This document shows positions 29,166 to 39,705 of a stretch of DNA of 64,000 nt, piece by piece. Positions within the stretch are counted from its first letter, which is position 1, and each line of letters opens with the position of its first letter. The notes beneath the pieces are model-generated. The model made no database searches, was not told the origin of the DNA, and worked only from the letters and a program-made list of their open reading frames with translations. Where the stretch lies: assembly GCF_014898155.1 (NCBI RefSeq), contig NZ_CP062938.1, forward strand, positions 1,426,001 to 1,490,000, given 5' to 3'. A program made the translations under genes and the position numbers. Source of the stretch: Bifidobacterium eulemuris (GTDB lineage Bacteria; Actinomycetota; Actinomycetes; Actinomycetales; Bifidobacteriaceae).

Positions 29166-30554
29166 ATGACCGGCAACTCCTTCGCACGCGCCGCATGGGC
29201 TAGGCTCGTGAGCGTGAATATCAACCGCCGCATTCTCGCACTGGCCCTGCCGACGTTCGGGCAGCTCATCGCCGAACCCGCGTTCATCCTGATCGACACG
29301 GCCATCGTCGGGCATGTCGGAGATTCCGCGCTGGCGGGGCTCTCCATCGGCTCGACCATCATCCTCACCACCGTGGGACTGTGCGTGTTCCTCGCCTACG
29401 GCACCACCAGCCAGGTCGCCAAACTCATCGGCGCGGGCCGCCGCCGCGAAGGGCTCGAGGCGGGCATCGACGGCCTATGGCTGGCGCTCGGCATCGGCGT
29501 TGTGGTGTCAATCGCCCTGTTTGCGGCGGCCGAACCGCTGTGCTGGGCGATGGGCGCGCGCGGCGAGGTGCTCGCCAACGCGGTCGGATATCTGCGCGCC
29601 GTCGTGTTCGGACTGCCCGGCATGCTGCTCGTCTACGCGGCCAACGGCATCTTCCGCGGCCTGCAGAAGGCGCGCATCACCCTAATCGCCGCCGTGGCCG
29701 GCGCCATCGTGAACACCGTGCTTGACCTGCTGTTCGTGTTCGGTTTCGGATGGGGTATCGTCGGCTCCGGTGTGGCGACACTGATCGCGCAATGGTTCAT
29801 GGGCGTGTTTCTGGTGGTGCCGGCGATTCTGTGGTCGCGGGCGGACGGCGCGAGCGTTCGGCCGCGGCTCGGCGGCATTCTGCGCAGCGCGGGCGACGGC
29901 GCGCCTCTGTTTCTGCGCACGCTGGCCCTGCGCGCTTGCATGGTCGCCACGGTGATGCTCGCCGCGCGCATGGGCGAGCAGGTGCTGGCCGCTTATCAGG
30001 CGGTGAATTCCAGCTGGAATTTCGTCATCAATATGCTCGACGCCATCGGCATCGCGGGACAGGCGCTGGTCGCCACCGAATTGGGCGCGGGGCGGCGGGG
30101 CGAGGCGCGGCGGATGACTTCGGCGGCCGCGCGCGCAGGATTGGTCGGCGGCGTGATCATCGGCCTCGCTTTGGCCTTCCTCGGCGTATTGGCCGCGCCG
30201 CTGTTCAGCGCGAATCCGGATATCCAGCAGCTGATCGTCACCGGCATGGTAACTCTGGCCGTGTTCCTGCCGCTGGGCGGTTGGATGTGGGCGCTGGACG
30301 GCATTCTGATCGGCGCGGGCGACTACCGGTATCTGGCCGCGACCTGTCTGATCACCGCGGCCGTGTATCTGCCATGTCTGTTCGGTGCCAGCGCGTTGGA
30401 CACGTGGATCGCCTCGACCTCGCTGCTCGACGGCACGCCGCTCACCATCGACATGCTGCGCACCATCACCGTATGGTCCCTGATCAACGTGATCTTCATC
30501 GGCCTGCGCGCGGTGTTCAACGGCGCCCGTGCCCGCACCGACCGCTGGATGTGA
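29166..30554 (+). CDS. MATE family efflux transporter (DinF-like)
   Basis: MATE proteins export cationic drugs or metabolites against Na or H. The protein (462 residues from this ATG) has twelve membrane helices in two six-helix halves, starting ALALPTFGQLIAEPAFILID and AYQAVNSSWNFVINMLDAIG, which match the DinF subgroup. The start is uncertain: the ATG lacks a ribosome site, while GTG codons at 29208 and 29214 sit just after TAGGCT, a -10-like hexamer that would give a leaderless message starting MNINRRIL. It is divergent from dnaB across the DnaA-box cluster. Confidence 0.88.
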   Translation: MTGNSFARAAWARLVSVNINRRILALALPTFGQLIAEPAFILIDTAIVGHVGDSALAGLSIGSTIILTTVGLCVFLAYGTTSQVAKLIGAGRRREGLEAGIDGLWLALGIGVVVSIALFAAAEPLCWAMGARGEVLANAVGYLRAVVFGLPGMLLVYAANGIFRGLQKARITLIAAVAGAIVNTVLDLLFVFGFGWGIVGSGVATLIAQWFMGVFLVVPAILWSRADGASVRPRLGGILRSAGDGAPLFLRTLALRACMVATVMLAARMGEQVLAAYQAVNSSWNFVINMLDAIGIAGQALVATELGAGRRGEARRMTSAAARAGLVGGVIIGLALAFLGVLAAPLFSANPDIQQLIVTGMVTLAVFLPLGGWMWALDGILIGAGDYRYLAATCLITAAVYLPCLFGASALDTWIASTSLLDGTPLTIDMLRTITVWSLINVIFIGLRAVFNGARARTDRWM

Positions 30555-30558
30555 CCAT

Positions 30559-30650
30559 TCGTCATGCCGAGCGGAGCCGAGGCATCCGGTTCGCCGACGG
30601 AGATCCTTCGACTACGCCCTCGGGCTTCGCTCAGGATGATGACAGGACAA
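30559..30650. repeat. REP-like dispersed palindrome
   Basis: GTCATGCCGAGCGGAGCCGA starts at 30562 and GGCTTCGCTCAGGATGATGA ends the unit. It follows the MATE stop codon and may help end transcription. The rest of the spacer to 30846 holds copy 2 of the three-box element and no gene. Confidence 0.75.
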
Positions 30651-30713
30651 CATTCCCGCGTGCAACAACGCGGAAACACACGTTCCGAACCGCCGAATCA
30701 AGGGCGATGATGA

Positions 30714-30814
30714 GTTTGGTGTGTCGATTTCTCGAGACAAGGCCATTGTTCCACACCAAACTCGCGAATCAATCGTTTTACACGGCCACCTCCGGAAAGC
30801 CGCACACACCAAAC
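30714..30814. repeat. Three-box GTTTGGTGTG element, copy 2
   Basis: Box A starts at 30714, B at 30752 and C at 30805, giving the fixed spacings 38 and 53. After box B the bases AATCAATCGTTTTA are shared with copy 3. Confidence 0.9.
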
Positions 30815-30846
30815 TCTCCGCGCCCAGCTGAAGGGGCGGGTTTCCG

Positions 30847-32820
30847 TTATTCCAAGCGGAGACTTCGCCTCGCTGACGAGTACATGGCGATCACCAGTTT
30901 TTCGCGCCAGGCGCTCCAACCGTACTGCTTGGTGATGGACTCGCCCGCGGTCGCCCCCAGCGACGAACCGTCGGCGCGGGTCAGGTCGAATAGCATATCC
31001 AGCAATACGGGGTCATGGTCGAGCCGCGCGGCGAGCTCCTCCCCCACCGCGGGATCGTTGGGATTGCGGCCGGTGGCGAAATCAGACAAGGTGAGATGCT
31101 CGCGCGTCAACAGCGTGGCCCAGCCCACGATATCCTCGTCGAACCCCATGCGCCGCAGAATCACCGGCACATGGCGCGCTCCCTCGGCCGCGTGGTCGCG
31201 CACGAACGCGCGCTTGCCCACATCGTGCAGCAGACCGGCCAGTAGCAGCGCGGCGTAATGGCGGTCGTCATACGCCCCGCGCGGCCCCTCTCGCGTTGCT
31301 TCGACAGACAAGTTTCCTTTGCGCCCGCCGTGAGAATCCAGCGTCGTCCCGTCGGCGCCCAAACCGGCGATGGTCGGCGGCGTCCCTCCAAAGGCCGATG
31401 GCGCATCCCGCCCCGCAGCCGCTCCCTCGTGGGACCGGGCCAGGCGGGACACGACCTCGACGCTGTGGCGGTCGATGGTATAGCGGTGCGCGGCCGACGC
31501 GCTCGGGCGGTTGCGCACGCCCAGCCATTCGGGGATCCATCGGCCAGGCAAATCCACGAAGTCGATCTCCTCCCACACGCGCATCAGCTCCGGCCCACAG
31601 GCCAGCAGACGCAGGAACAGCGCGCGCGACTCCTGCGTCCACTGGCTGTCTCGAATCGGACAGCGTTTGAGATTCGCCAAGGTGGCGGGATTGATCGGCA
31701 ATCCGGTCTCACCGGACGCGACGGCCACGCGCAACGCCAGTGTGGCATCGAGCGACGGCTCGACGCCGGGTGCCAGCACCAGCTCGCCCTCATGCTTGGC
31801 CACGCCGGGCGCGACCAATTCGAACTGCGGGGCCTCGCGCCGGCCTCCGCCGCGCGGCGACATGATCTGGAAGAACGAGAATCTGGGCTTCTCATGCACC
31901 AGCGAATGCTCGGCGCGGGAGGCGGTGGAATCGAGCGAGAACGCGATGCGGCGGCCGATGCGCGCCAGCAGCGTCTGCAGATCGTCAATCGCATAGGCGG
32001 CGCGTTCGGCCTCTGGCCAGGTGGGATCGGCCAGGCCGAGCATGGCGGCGACCCGCGCCTGATAGGGAGCGAGCAGCAAATTCGTATCCTTGCCCGCGAC
32101 CAGATGGATGCAGTCGCGCACATCAAGCAGACGTTCCACGGCCTCGTCGTAGACGCCGTGCGGACGGTCGGCCAGCCACGAGGCGGCAAGCGCGGAGACC
32201 AGCACCGTATCGCGCAGGCCGCCGCGTGCCTCTTTGATATCGGGTTGGTTGATATAGGGCAGTCGGCCGAATTCGTTCAGGCGGGCTGCGGCGGAATCCA
32301 GCAGTTCGGGCAGACGTTTGCGCGCGGCTTTGCGCCATCGTTCGAGTATCGAGGCAGCGGTGGTTTCGATCAGGGCCGCGTCGCCGGCGACGGCGCGCAC
32401 GTCGAGCCAGCCCATGGCGGCGGGCAGGTCGTGGTCGGTGACCGATTCGCATTGCGCGCGTGTGCGCACCGCATGGTCGAGGTCGAGTCCGCTGTCCCAC
32501 AGCGGATACCACAGTTTGTTGGCCAGCTCGTTGATTTGGGTGTCGTTCAGCGCGTGGGGCTCGTAAATCAGCACCAGGTCGAGGTCGGAGCTGGGTCCGA
32601 CCTGGCCGCGGGCGAGCGAGCCGACCGCGGCGAGTCCCACGCCGGAGTCAGGGACGGCGAAGGAGACGGACCCACAGGCCTCGCGCCACAGCTCGCGCAG
32701 AGCGTCCATCGCCAGCGTGGTACGCGCTTGGCGTTTCGCGGCGCCGTCGCGGTACACGCCGTCGTCATCCGGCTGGCTTATCTCCATGAACCGCCGCTTC
32801 AACCCATCCACAGCCGACAT
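30847..32820 (-). CDS. glnD: PII nucleotidyltransferase GlnD, form without ACT domains
   Basis: GlnD modifies the PII protein according to nitrogen status. The 657-residue protein has the nucleotidyltransferase motif GSLARGQVGPSSDLDLVL (about residue 68), a helical middle region with YINQPDIKEARGGLRD, and an HD domain (LLAGLLHDVGKRAF, about residue 515). It ends shortly after the HD domain, whereas most GlnD proteins continue into two ACT domains (about 850-890 residues). The frame is closed by a normal stop with no sign of decay. A poorly conserved Gly/Ala-rich stretch (about 460-500) interrupts the start of the HD region. glnB and amtB lie upstream on the same strand. Confidence 0.88.
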   Translation of the reverse strand: MSAVDGLKRRFMEISQPDDDGVYRDGAAKRQARTTLAMDALRELWREACGSVSFAVPDSGVGLAAVGSLARGQVGPSSDLDLVLIYEPHALNDTQINELANKLWYPLWDSGLDLDHAVRTRAQCESVTDHDLPAAMGWLDVRAVAGDAALIETTAASILERWRKAARKRLPELLDSAAARLNEFGRLPYINQPDIKEARGGLRDTVLVSALAASWLADRPHGVYDEAVERLLDVRDCIHLVAGKDTNLLLAPYQARVAAMLGLADPTWPEAERAAYAIDDLQTLLARIGRRIAFSLDSTASRAEHSLVHEKPRFSFFQIMSPRGGGRREAPQFELVAPGVAKHEGELVLAPGVEPSLDATLALRVAVASGETGLPINPATLANLKRCPIRDSQWTQESRALFLRLLACGPELMRVWEEIDFVDLPGRWIPEWLGVRNRPSASAAHRYTIDRHSVEVVSRLARSHEGAAAGRDAPSAFGGTPPTIAGLGADGTTLDSHGGRKGNLSVEATREGPRGAYDDRHYAALLLAGLLHDVGKRAFVRDHAAEGARHVPVILRRMGFDEDIVGWATLLTREHLTLSDFATGRNPNDPAVGEELAARLDHDPVLLDMLFDLTRADGSSLGATAGESITKQYGWSAWREKLVIAMYSSARRSLRLE

Positions 32821-33138
32821 CGATCACTTCCGTTTCTTCGCCTTGTTTGGCCGTCCTTGGCCCTTCATTCCAGCTATCTGCGTTAGCGGTAGTGGATTTC
32901 GGTGTCCGCAAACGTCAATCTGCGTTAGCGGTAGTGCCCCTTTGCCCTTATTCCGTCTTTGGCCGTTGAAAAATGGGGCCTCGTATGTGGAGTAAAGCCC
33001 TAGATGCACTACCGCTAACGCAGATCGATATCTGCAACTTTGGTTTTCCACTACCGCTAACGCAGATAGGCCATCCGAAACCGGCGCTCCGCCGCAGTGG
33101 CGGCGCGCAAAGCCGATTCGCTGGTCCCGCATAAGGCA
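32821..33138. other. Spacer between glnB and glnD
   Basis: Apart from the four-box element and the terminator listed separately, nothing recognisable is seen. glnD therefore probably has its own promoter. Confidence 0.5.
32874..33069. repeat. Four-box GTTAGCGGTAGTG element, copy 1
   Basis: TGCGTTAGCGGTAGTG starts at 32879 and 32921, and its complement at 33007 and 33049. Both inner spacings are 42 and the central one is 86, identical to copy 2. The bases between the boxes differ between arms here, so only the boxes pair. Confidence 0.9.
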
Positions 33139-33171
33139 ATCCCCGCGTGACGCTTGGCGGCGCGCGGGGAT
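33139..33171 (-). terminator. Probable terminator after glnB
   Basis: ATCCCCGCG pairs with CGCGGGGAT across about 15 nt, 47 nt beyond the glnB stop. Confidence 0.6.
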
Positions 33172-33217
33172 AGTGTCTTATTGATGGCCCGAATCCCTCA
33201 GGAATCCGGACGTCTTA

Positions 33218-34847
<1,630 letters not shown>

Positions 34848-34969
34848 GTCTACCTCCCTCTCTTAAAGTTCGCGCCCGGCTGGCTGCCCGGTCGGACGTC
34901 TTGGGTTATTCATTCTGCAGCTCTTGCGGGCTAACAGTTGGCAGTGAACGCCCGACGCGTTTTGATTTC

Positions 34970-35013
34970 GTTACGACAAGTTACGCGAGTGTTAAGCGTT
35001 TGCGGCTTGTTAC
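34970..35013 (-). promoter_or_regulatory. Candidate GlnR-type operator upstream of amtB
   Basis: On the minus strand GTAAC-N6-CAAAC (35013-34998) is followed by GTAAC-N5-GTAAC (34984-34970). Actinobacterial GlnR boxes read GTNAC-N6-GAAAC. The match and its position before amtB are suggestive only; whether this organism has GlnR is not visible here. Confidence 0.4.
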
Positions 35014-35067
35014 GGGCCTTTCGCAAGGGACCGCAATATGAAAAACGGCGGAATTCCAAGGAACGCA

Positions 35068-35116
35068 AAAACGCCCCGAATCATGTTTCGAATATGATTC
35101 GGGGCGTTTTGTCGAG
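35068..35116. terminator. Terminator downstream of ftsY
   Basis: AAAACGCCCCGAATCAT pairs with ATGATTCGGGGCGTTTT around a short loop, with A and T runs on both sides, so it works in either direction. Confidence 0.92.
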
Positions 35117-35164
35117 ATTTGTCGCATTCCATCTGATGAAACACAGACGGGGACGGAAGGTCGG

Positions 35165-36472
35165 TCAGGCGAGGATGCCATCGACGAAGCCTTCGGGGTC
35201 GAAGGGTGCCAGATCGTCCGGGCCTTCGCCGAGGCCGACGAGCTTGACCGGCACGCCGAGCTCCTTCTGCACGGAGACGACGATGCCTCCCTTGGCGGAA
35301 CCGTCGAGCTTGGACAGCACCACGCCGGTGATGCCGATCGCCTCGGCGAACACCTTGGCCTGAGCCATGCCGTTCTGGCCGGTGGTGGCGTCAAGCACCA
35401 GCAGCACCTCGTCCACAGGCAGGTTCTTTTCGGTGACGCGGCGGATCTTGCCCAGCTCGTCCATGAGGTTGGCCTTGTTCTGCAGGCGGCCGGCCGTGTC
35501 GATGATGAGCACGTCGGCACCTTCCTCCTTGGCCCGCGCGCTGGCCTCGAAGGCCACGGACGCCGGGTCGGCGCCGTCCTTGTCGGAACGCACCACGGGC
35601 ACGTTGACGCGCGCGCCCCACGTCTCGAGCTGGTCGGCCGCGGCCGCGCGGAAGGTATCGGCCGCGCCCATCATCACCCGCTTGCCGTCGGCCACGAACA
35701 GGCGGGCGAGTTTGCCGGCGGTGGTGGTTTTGCCGGTGCCGTTCACGCCCACCATGATGATGACGGACGGTTTGTTCGCGTCGGGCTTGTTCGCGTTGAG
35801 GCGACGGTCCGTGTCGCGGCCCACGATGTCGAGGAGTTTCTCGCGCAGGGTCGCGCGCACTTCGGCCGGGTCGGCCTTGCCGGTGATGCGCGCGTCCGCC
35901 CGCAGCCCGTCGACCAACTGGCCGCTGGCTTCGGCGCCCACGTCGGCGAGCAGCAGCGTGTCCTCGACATCCTCCCAATCGGCTTCGGAAAGATTGTCTT
36001 TGGTGAGGATGGAGAACAGCGCCTTGCCGAAGGGGTTGGAGGATTGCGCAAGCTTGGCCTTCAGTCGGGTCAGGCGCGAACCCACGGATTCAGGGGTTTC
36101 CGTTTGCGGCTTGGCGGGGGTTGCGAATCCGGCCGTTTCCGCAGCGGAGGCAGCGGCGTGGCTTGTGGTACCGGAGGTGCCTGCGGTATCCGCGCCGGCT
36201 GAAGCGGCGTCATCCGCCTGCTTGGCATCCCCGGCGGCTGGCTGGCCACCGACATCACCGGAAGTCTTCGTCTGAGCCTGAGCCTCGGCCTCACGCTCCC
36301 GCGCGATCAGCTCATCGGCCTTCGCCTTGGCCTGTTCGGTGCGGACCTCGGCCTCCTGACGGGCTTTGGCGAGCGCGCGCTTGCGCGAACCGCTGAACCA
36401 CACGCACAATCCGATCAATACGACCGCGACAACAATCACGCCGACAATGGCGAGAATATTCATAGTATCCAT
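35165..36472 (-). CDS. ftsY: Signal recognition particle receptor FtsY
   Basis: FtsY is the GTPase that docks SRP-ribosome complexes at the membrane. The 435-residue protein has an N-terminal membrane helix (NILAIVGVIVVAVVLIGL), an acidic Ala-rich A domain to about residue 130, the N domain, and the G domain with GVNGTGKTTTAGK near residue 241, DTFRAAAADQLETW, DVLIIDTAGRLQNK and SKLDGSAKGG. Two start codons are possible: this one, with GGAGG only two bases away, and the ATG at 36463, with GGAGG eleven bases away. The N-terminal helix is typical of actinobacterial FtsY. Confidence 0.95.
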   Translation of the reverse strand: MDTMNILAIVGVIVVAVVLIGLCVWFSGSRKRALAKARQEAEVRTEQAKAKADELIAREREAEAQAQTKTSGDVGGQPAAGDAKQADDAASAGADTAGTSGTTSHAAASAAETAGFATPAKPQTETPESVGSRLTRLKAKLAQSSNPFGKALFSILTKDNLSEADWEDVEDTLLLADVGAEASGQLVDGLRADARITGKADPAEVRATLREKLLDIVGRDTDRRLNANKPDANKPSVIIMVGVNGTGKTTTAGKLARLFVADGKRVMMGAADTFRAAAADQLETWGARVNVPVVRSDKDGADPASVAFEASARAKEEGADVLIIDTAGRLQNKANLMDELGKIRRVTEKNLPVDEVLLVLDATTGQNGMAQAKVFAEAIGITGVVLSKLDGSAKGGIVVSVQKELGVPVKLVGLGEGPDDLAPFDPEGFVDGILA

Positions 36473-36502
36473 GCCCTCCAGTCTACGCGGCACGGTGCCG
36501 AC

Positions 36503-36515
36503 TACACTTGGGCGC
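36503..36515 (+). promoter_or_regulatory. -10 element for a leaderless TetR-family gene
   Basis: TACACT ends seven bases before the ATG of the TetR gene, and there is no ribosome site. This is the spacing expected for a leaderless transcript. Confidence 0.5.
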
Positions 36516-37322
36516 ATGGCAAATGCTTCCCGTATGACTTCGCTGCAGCGGCGTGAACAACTGATCCGCATCGGCCGCGCGCTTTTCGCGGACAAAGGCT
36601 TCGAAGCGGTGAGCGTCGAGGAGATCGCCTCGCACGCCAAAGTGTCCAAGCCCATCGTCTACGAGCATTTCGGCGGCAAGGAGGGCCTGTACGCGGTGGT
36701 GGTGGACCGTGAGATGCAGGCGCTGACCGGCACGCTCACCGCCGCGTTGAGCGACACGACGGCGCATCCGCGGCAGATCGTGGAGCGCACGGCGCTGGCG
36801 TTGCTCACCTATATCGAGGAGAACGCGGAAGGATTCAAGGTGCTGTCGCGCGATTCGCCGAGCACCGATCCGGCCGGTTCGTTCAGCTCGCTGCTGGGCG
36901 ACATCAGCGTGCGGGTCGAGGATCTGCTCACCGCGTCGTTCAAACGGCAGAAACTCTCACCCAAGGGCGTACCGTATTACGCGCAGATGCTGGTGGGCAT
37001 GACCGTGTTCACCGGGCAGTATTGGGCCGACCGGCCGAAGGTGAATAAGGAGCAGCTCGCCGCCTATATCGTCGATCTCGCCTGGCATGGCCTGTCCCGA
37101 CTGGATTCCAAGCCGCAGCTGCGGTTCGAGGGCGCCAAGGCGAAGCGTGCGGCGGACAGGGCGGGCGCGAATGATTCTGACGCAAGTGGGATCCCCGTTC
37201 GCGAATCCGAGCGCGACGGTATGGATGGGACGGACGCGGACGGCGCAACGAATGTGGATGACGCAACGAATGCGGACGACGCAGGCGCTGAGGCATCAAG
37301 CGGCGCCCACTCCAACGAGTGA
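36516..37322 (+). CDS. TetR family transcriptional regulator
   Basis: The 268-residue protein has a TetR N-terminal DNA-binding domain: RREQLIRIGRALFADKGFEAVSVEEIASHAKVSK leads into PIVYEHFGGKEGLYAVV (about residues 10-60). A helical ligand-binding domain follows to about residue 205, and the tail of about 55 residues is low-complexity (Asp/Ala/Thr-rich, repeating DDATNADDA). No ribosome site precedes the ATG, but a -10 hexamer lies seven bases upstream, so a leaderless start is likely. It is divergent from ftsY. The target is unknown. Confidence 0.88.
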   Translation: MANASRMTSLQRREQLIRIGRALFADKGFEAVSVEEIASHAKVSKPIVYEHFGGKEGLYAVVVDREMQALTGTLTAALSDTTAHPRQIVERTALALLTYIEENAEGFKVLSRDSPSTDPAGSFSSLLGDISVRVEDLLTASFKRQKLSPKGVPYYAQMLVGMTVFTGQYWADRPKVNKEQLAAYIVDLAWHGLSRLDSKPQLRFEGAKAKRAADRAGANDSDASGIPVRESERDGMDGTDADGATNVDDATNADDAGAEASSGAHSNE

Positions 37323-37425
37323 TCCGCATCCCATAGCGGTCCCGCTGACCCCAAACGACACTCAGGGAACAATCAGGGATACCGAATGTGAATTCAGGGA
37401 AGCAGATTGTGCGATTTCCTGTTCG

Positions 37426-37447
37426 GGGTACCGCCTGAGGTGTACCC
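37426..37447. promoter_or_regulatory. Inverted repeat upstream of the glycosyltransferase gene
   Basis: GGGTAC and GTACCC lie 10 nt apart, about 65 nt before the start codon. A regulator site is possible. Confidence 0.35.
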
Positions 37448-37511
37448 TATGGTGTCGGAAAGAGAAAATAGTCAAGTTGACCATCATCGACTGTTTGTGA
37501 GGAAAGGCCGC

Positions 37512-38546
37512 ATGCAGACCCCAGCAAAGACGCTTACCTTCGTGGTGCCCGCGTACAACATGGAGACGTATCTGGAGCGCTGCGTCCATTCACTGACCGC
37601 CGCCGACCGCATCGACGACATCGAGGTGCTGATCGTCGACGACGGCTCCTCGGACGGCACCGCCGCCATGGCGGACGCCTTCGAACAGCGCATGCCGGGC
37701 ATCGTGCGCGCCATCCACCAGAACAACCGCGGCCACGGCGGCGCGGTGAACCACGGCATCGCCGAGGCGAGCGGCATGTACGTGAAGGTCGTGGACGCGG
37801 ACGACTGGGTGGGGCCCGAATCGCTGGAGCAGGTGATGGAGGTGCTGCGCGCGCAGGCCACGTCCGAATCGCCCGTCGACATGGTCGTGGTGAACTACGT
37901 CTACGACAAGGTGGGCAAACGGCGCAAGCATGTGGTGAACTTCCGCCATGCGATGAAGTCCGGCGCGGTGCTCAGCTGGGACGATCTGGGGCATTTCGGT
38001 CTGGCCGAGTACATTCTGATGCACGCGCTGATCTACCGCACCGATGTGGTGCGCGCCTCGGGCATGCAGCTGCCGGAGCATACGTTCTATGTGGACTTCA
38101 TCTACGCCTACCAGCCGTTCCCGTGGGTCAAGACGCTGATGTACGTGGACACGCCGTTCTACCACTATTTCATCGGGCGCGACGGGCAGAGCGTGCAGAC
38201 CGACGTGATGATCCGCCGCGTCGACCAGCTGCGGCTGATCAACCGCATCATGACGGAGGCGACCCCGGAGCGCGGCACCGTGCCGGACGGCCTGTACCGC
38301 TATATGATCCACTTCCTGGCGATTCAGAGTTCGGTGACCAGCGTGTTCCTGATTCTCTCGCGCGACAAGGAGAACTACGCGAAGAAGGACCAGCTGTGGG
38401 CCGATATGCGCGAGTATTCGCCGACCATCGGCCGTGACGTGCGCCGCAAGATCACCTCGCGCGCACTCAACCTGCCCGGCTCGGTAGGACGTTTCATCAT
38501 CCGCTGGGGATACCGCGTCGCCGAGCGCGTCGTCGGCTTCAACTGA
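37512..38546 (+). CDS. Family 2 glycosyltransferase
   Basis: The 344-residue protein is a GT-A fold transferase. The N-terminal part has TFVVPAYNMETYLERCV, the Asp of VLIVDDGSSDGT and the DxD-like VVDADDWVG that binds the nucleotide sugar and metal. There are no membrane helices, and the last 60 residues are basic. GAGGAAAGG precedes the ATG. The gene stands alone, with no other cell-envelope polysaccharide genes beside it, so the acceptor is unknown. A glycan-cluster enzyme, a teichoic-acid type transferase or a protein glycosylation enzyme are all possible. Confidence 0.88.
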   Translation: MQTPAKTLTFVVPAYNMETYLERCVHSLTAADRIDDIEVLIVDDGSSDGTAAMADAFEQRMPGIVRAIHQNNRGHGGAVNHGIAEASGMYVKVVDADDWVGPESLEQVMEVLRAQATSESPVDMVVVNYVYDKVGKRRKHVVNFRHAMKSGAVLSWDDLGHFGLAEYILMHALIYRTDVVRASGMQLPEHTFYVDFIYAYQPFPWVKTLMYVDTPFYHYFIGRDGQSVQTDVMIRRVDQLRLINRIMTEATPERGTVPDGLYRYMIHFLAIQSSVTSVFLILSRDKENYAKKDQLWADMREYSPTIGRDVRRKITSRALNLPGSVGRFIIRWGYRVAERVVGFN

Positions 38547-38784
38547 CCGTCGTCCGCTTGGGGTGGAGCTGGTTCCATTCGATGGCGGCCTGTGGCGGGC
38601 ACTGATTTCCGTCCCGCCCGGAGTGGGGCCACTGCCAGCCCGACAATCTCGACCAGCTGTACTGATTCCCATCCCACCCGGAGTGAGCCCCCATTCGTCG
38701 CCGTCATCGCGGCGTCATTGTCGCTCGTTAAAACTTCAGGGATCGACGGCGCCAATGGGACGACGGGCGCGCTGGATGCCTTCT
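38547..38784. other. Spacer after the glycosyltransferase gene
   Basis: Two related stretches of about 24 bases (CCCGGAGTGGGG and CCCGGAGTGAGC cores, near 38605 and 38665) precede the large hairpin. No gene is convincing. Confidence 0.4.
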
Positions 38785-39108
38785 GGGCGGTTCCGATTCC
38801 CCTCGGGCGGTTCTGATCCGTCTCGGGCGGTTCCCATTCCCCTTGGGCGGTTTTCTCTCCCTTCGGGCGGTTTCAATCCGTCTCGGGCGGTCGCCCTTCG
38901 GGCGATGAGTGACTTGCCCGATGGAAGAAAGTTTTAAAAACGTTGATTTTCCAACGTTTTATCCAACCCGATATTTGTTGCGTCCCATGATTGCGTGAAA
39001 GGCCAGCCGCCCGAAGGAGATTGAAACCGCCCAAAAAAAGGACGGGAACCGCCCGAGGAGAAATGGAACCGCCCAAGGGGAATGGGAGCCGCCCAAGAGG
39101 GATGGGCC
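38785..39108. repeat. Large hairpin built from 20-bp tandem units
   Basis: The left arm has six units of exactly 20 bp starting GGGCGGTT (38785, 38805, 38825, 38845, 38865, 38885). The right arm has five units in the opposite orientation, CCGCCC at 39007, 39027, 39049, 39069 and 39089. The loop of about 100 nt is AT-rich and contains its own palindrome, AACGTT-GATTTTCC-AACGTT. Because 20 is not a multiple of three, the array is not coding. Its transcript would fold into a hairpin with about 120-nt arms. Confidence 0.88.
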
Positions 39109-39705
39109 AATAGCGAAGATCCTGATCCGCCTCAAACAACGGAGACCTCGACAGCACCATCTTCGCAACAAAGCCACGCCGGCACGTCGCGGCACACAAC
39201 GGCAATCGACCCGACGCCGTCATCGCAACAAAGTCGCATCATTACGCCACGACGTGCAACATCAACCGATCGCAACGGCAGCTTCTTCGCATCTCAACAT
39301 TGTCGGACGAACCACCCTCAAGCCGTCATCGCACCGCTGAACCGGGCACCTTCAAACCCGACACCATCAACCTGCCACCATCAACCTGTCATTGCCACAC
39401 CCACCACCGGCAAACCCGTCATAGCCACACCCACCACCGGCAAACCCGTCATCTGCGCACCCGTCACCGGCAAACCCGTCACCGGCAAACCCGTCACCAT
39501 CACACCCGCCATCGCACCAGTCACCACCACGCCCGTCGCCGCCAAACCGAGCGACATTACGGCGGTCGACCGACCTTACGCGAGCAGTGTGATTCCGTTA
39601 TCCACATTCACCAGTTTTCGGTGGATTATGCGGATTTATGCACCACCGTCCACCGGTTTTCAACGCCGGTAGCGGCAGCAAAACAGGTTGGCTTACATTG
39701 ACGCA
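39109..39705. other. Repeat-rich spacer upstream of the PD-(D/E)XK-like gene
   Basis: The stretch is C/A-rich on the plus strand. ACCGGCAAACCCGTCA is repeated four times between about 39404 and 39500, and CATCGCAACAAAG-like units occur near 39160-39235. Open frames here are low-complexity and lack ribosome sites. Confidence 0.5.

Noticed and set aside
38785..39108. CRISPR array
   Set aside because: Units are 20 bp without distinct spacers and occur in both orientations; no cas genes are in the window.
39301..39701. Thr/His-rich frame before the nuclease-like gene
   Set aside because: It is built from the ACCGGCAAACCCGTCA repeats and shows no start signal.
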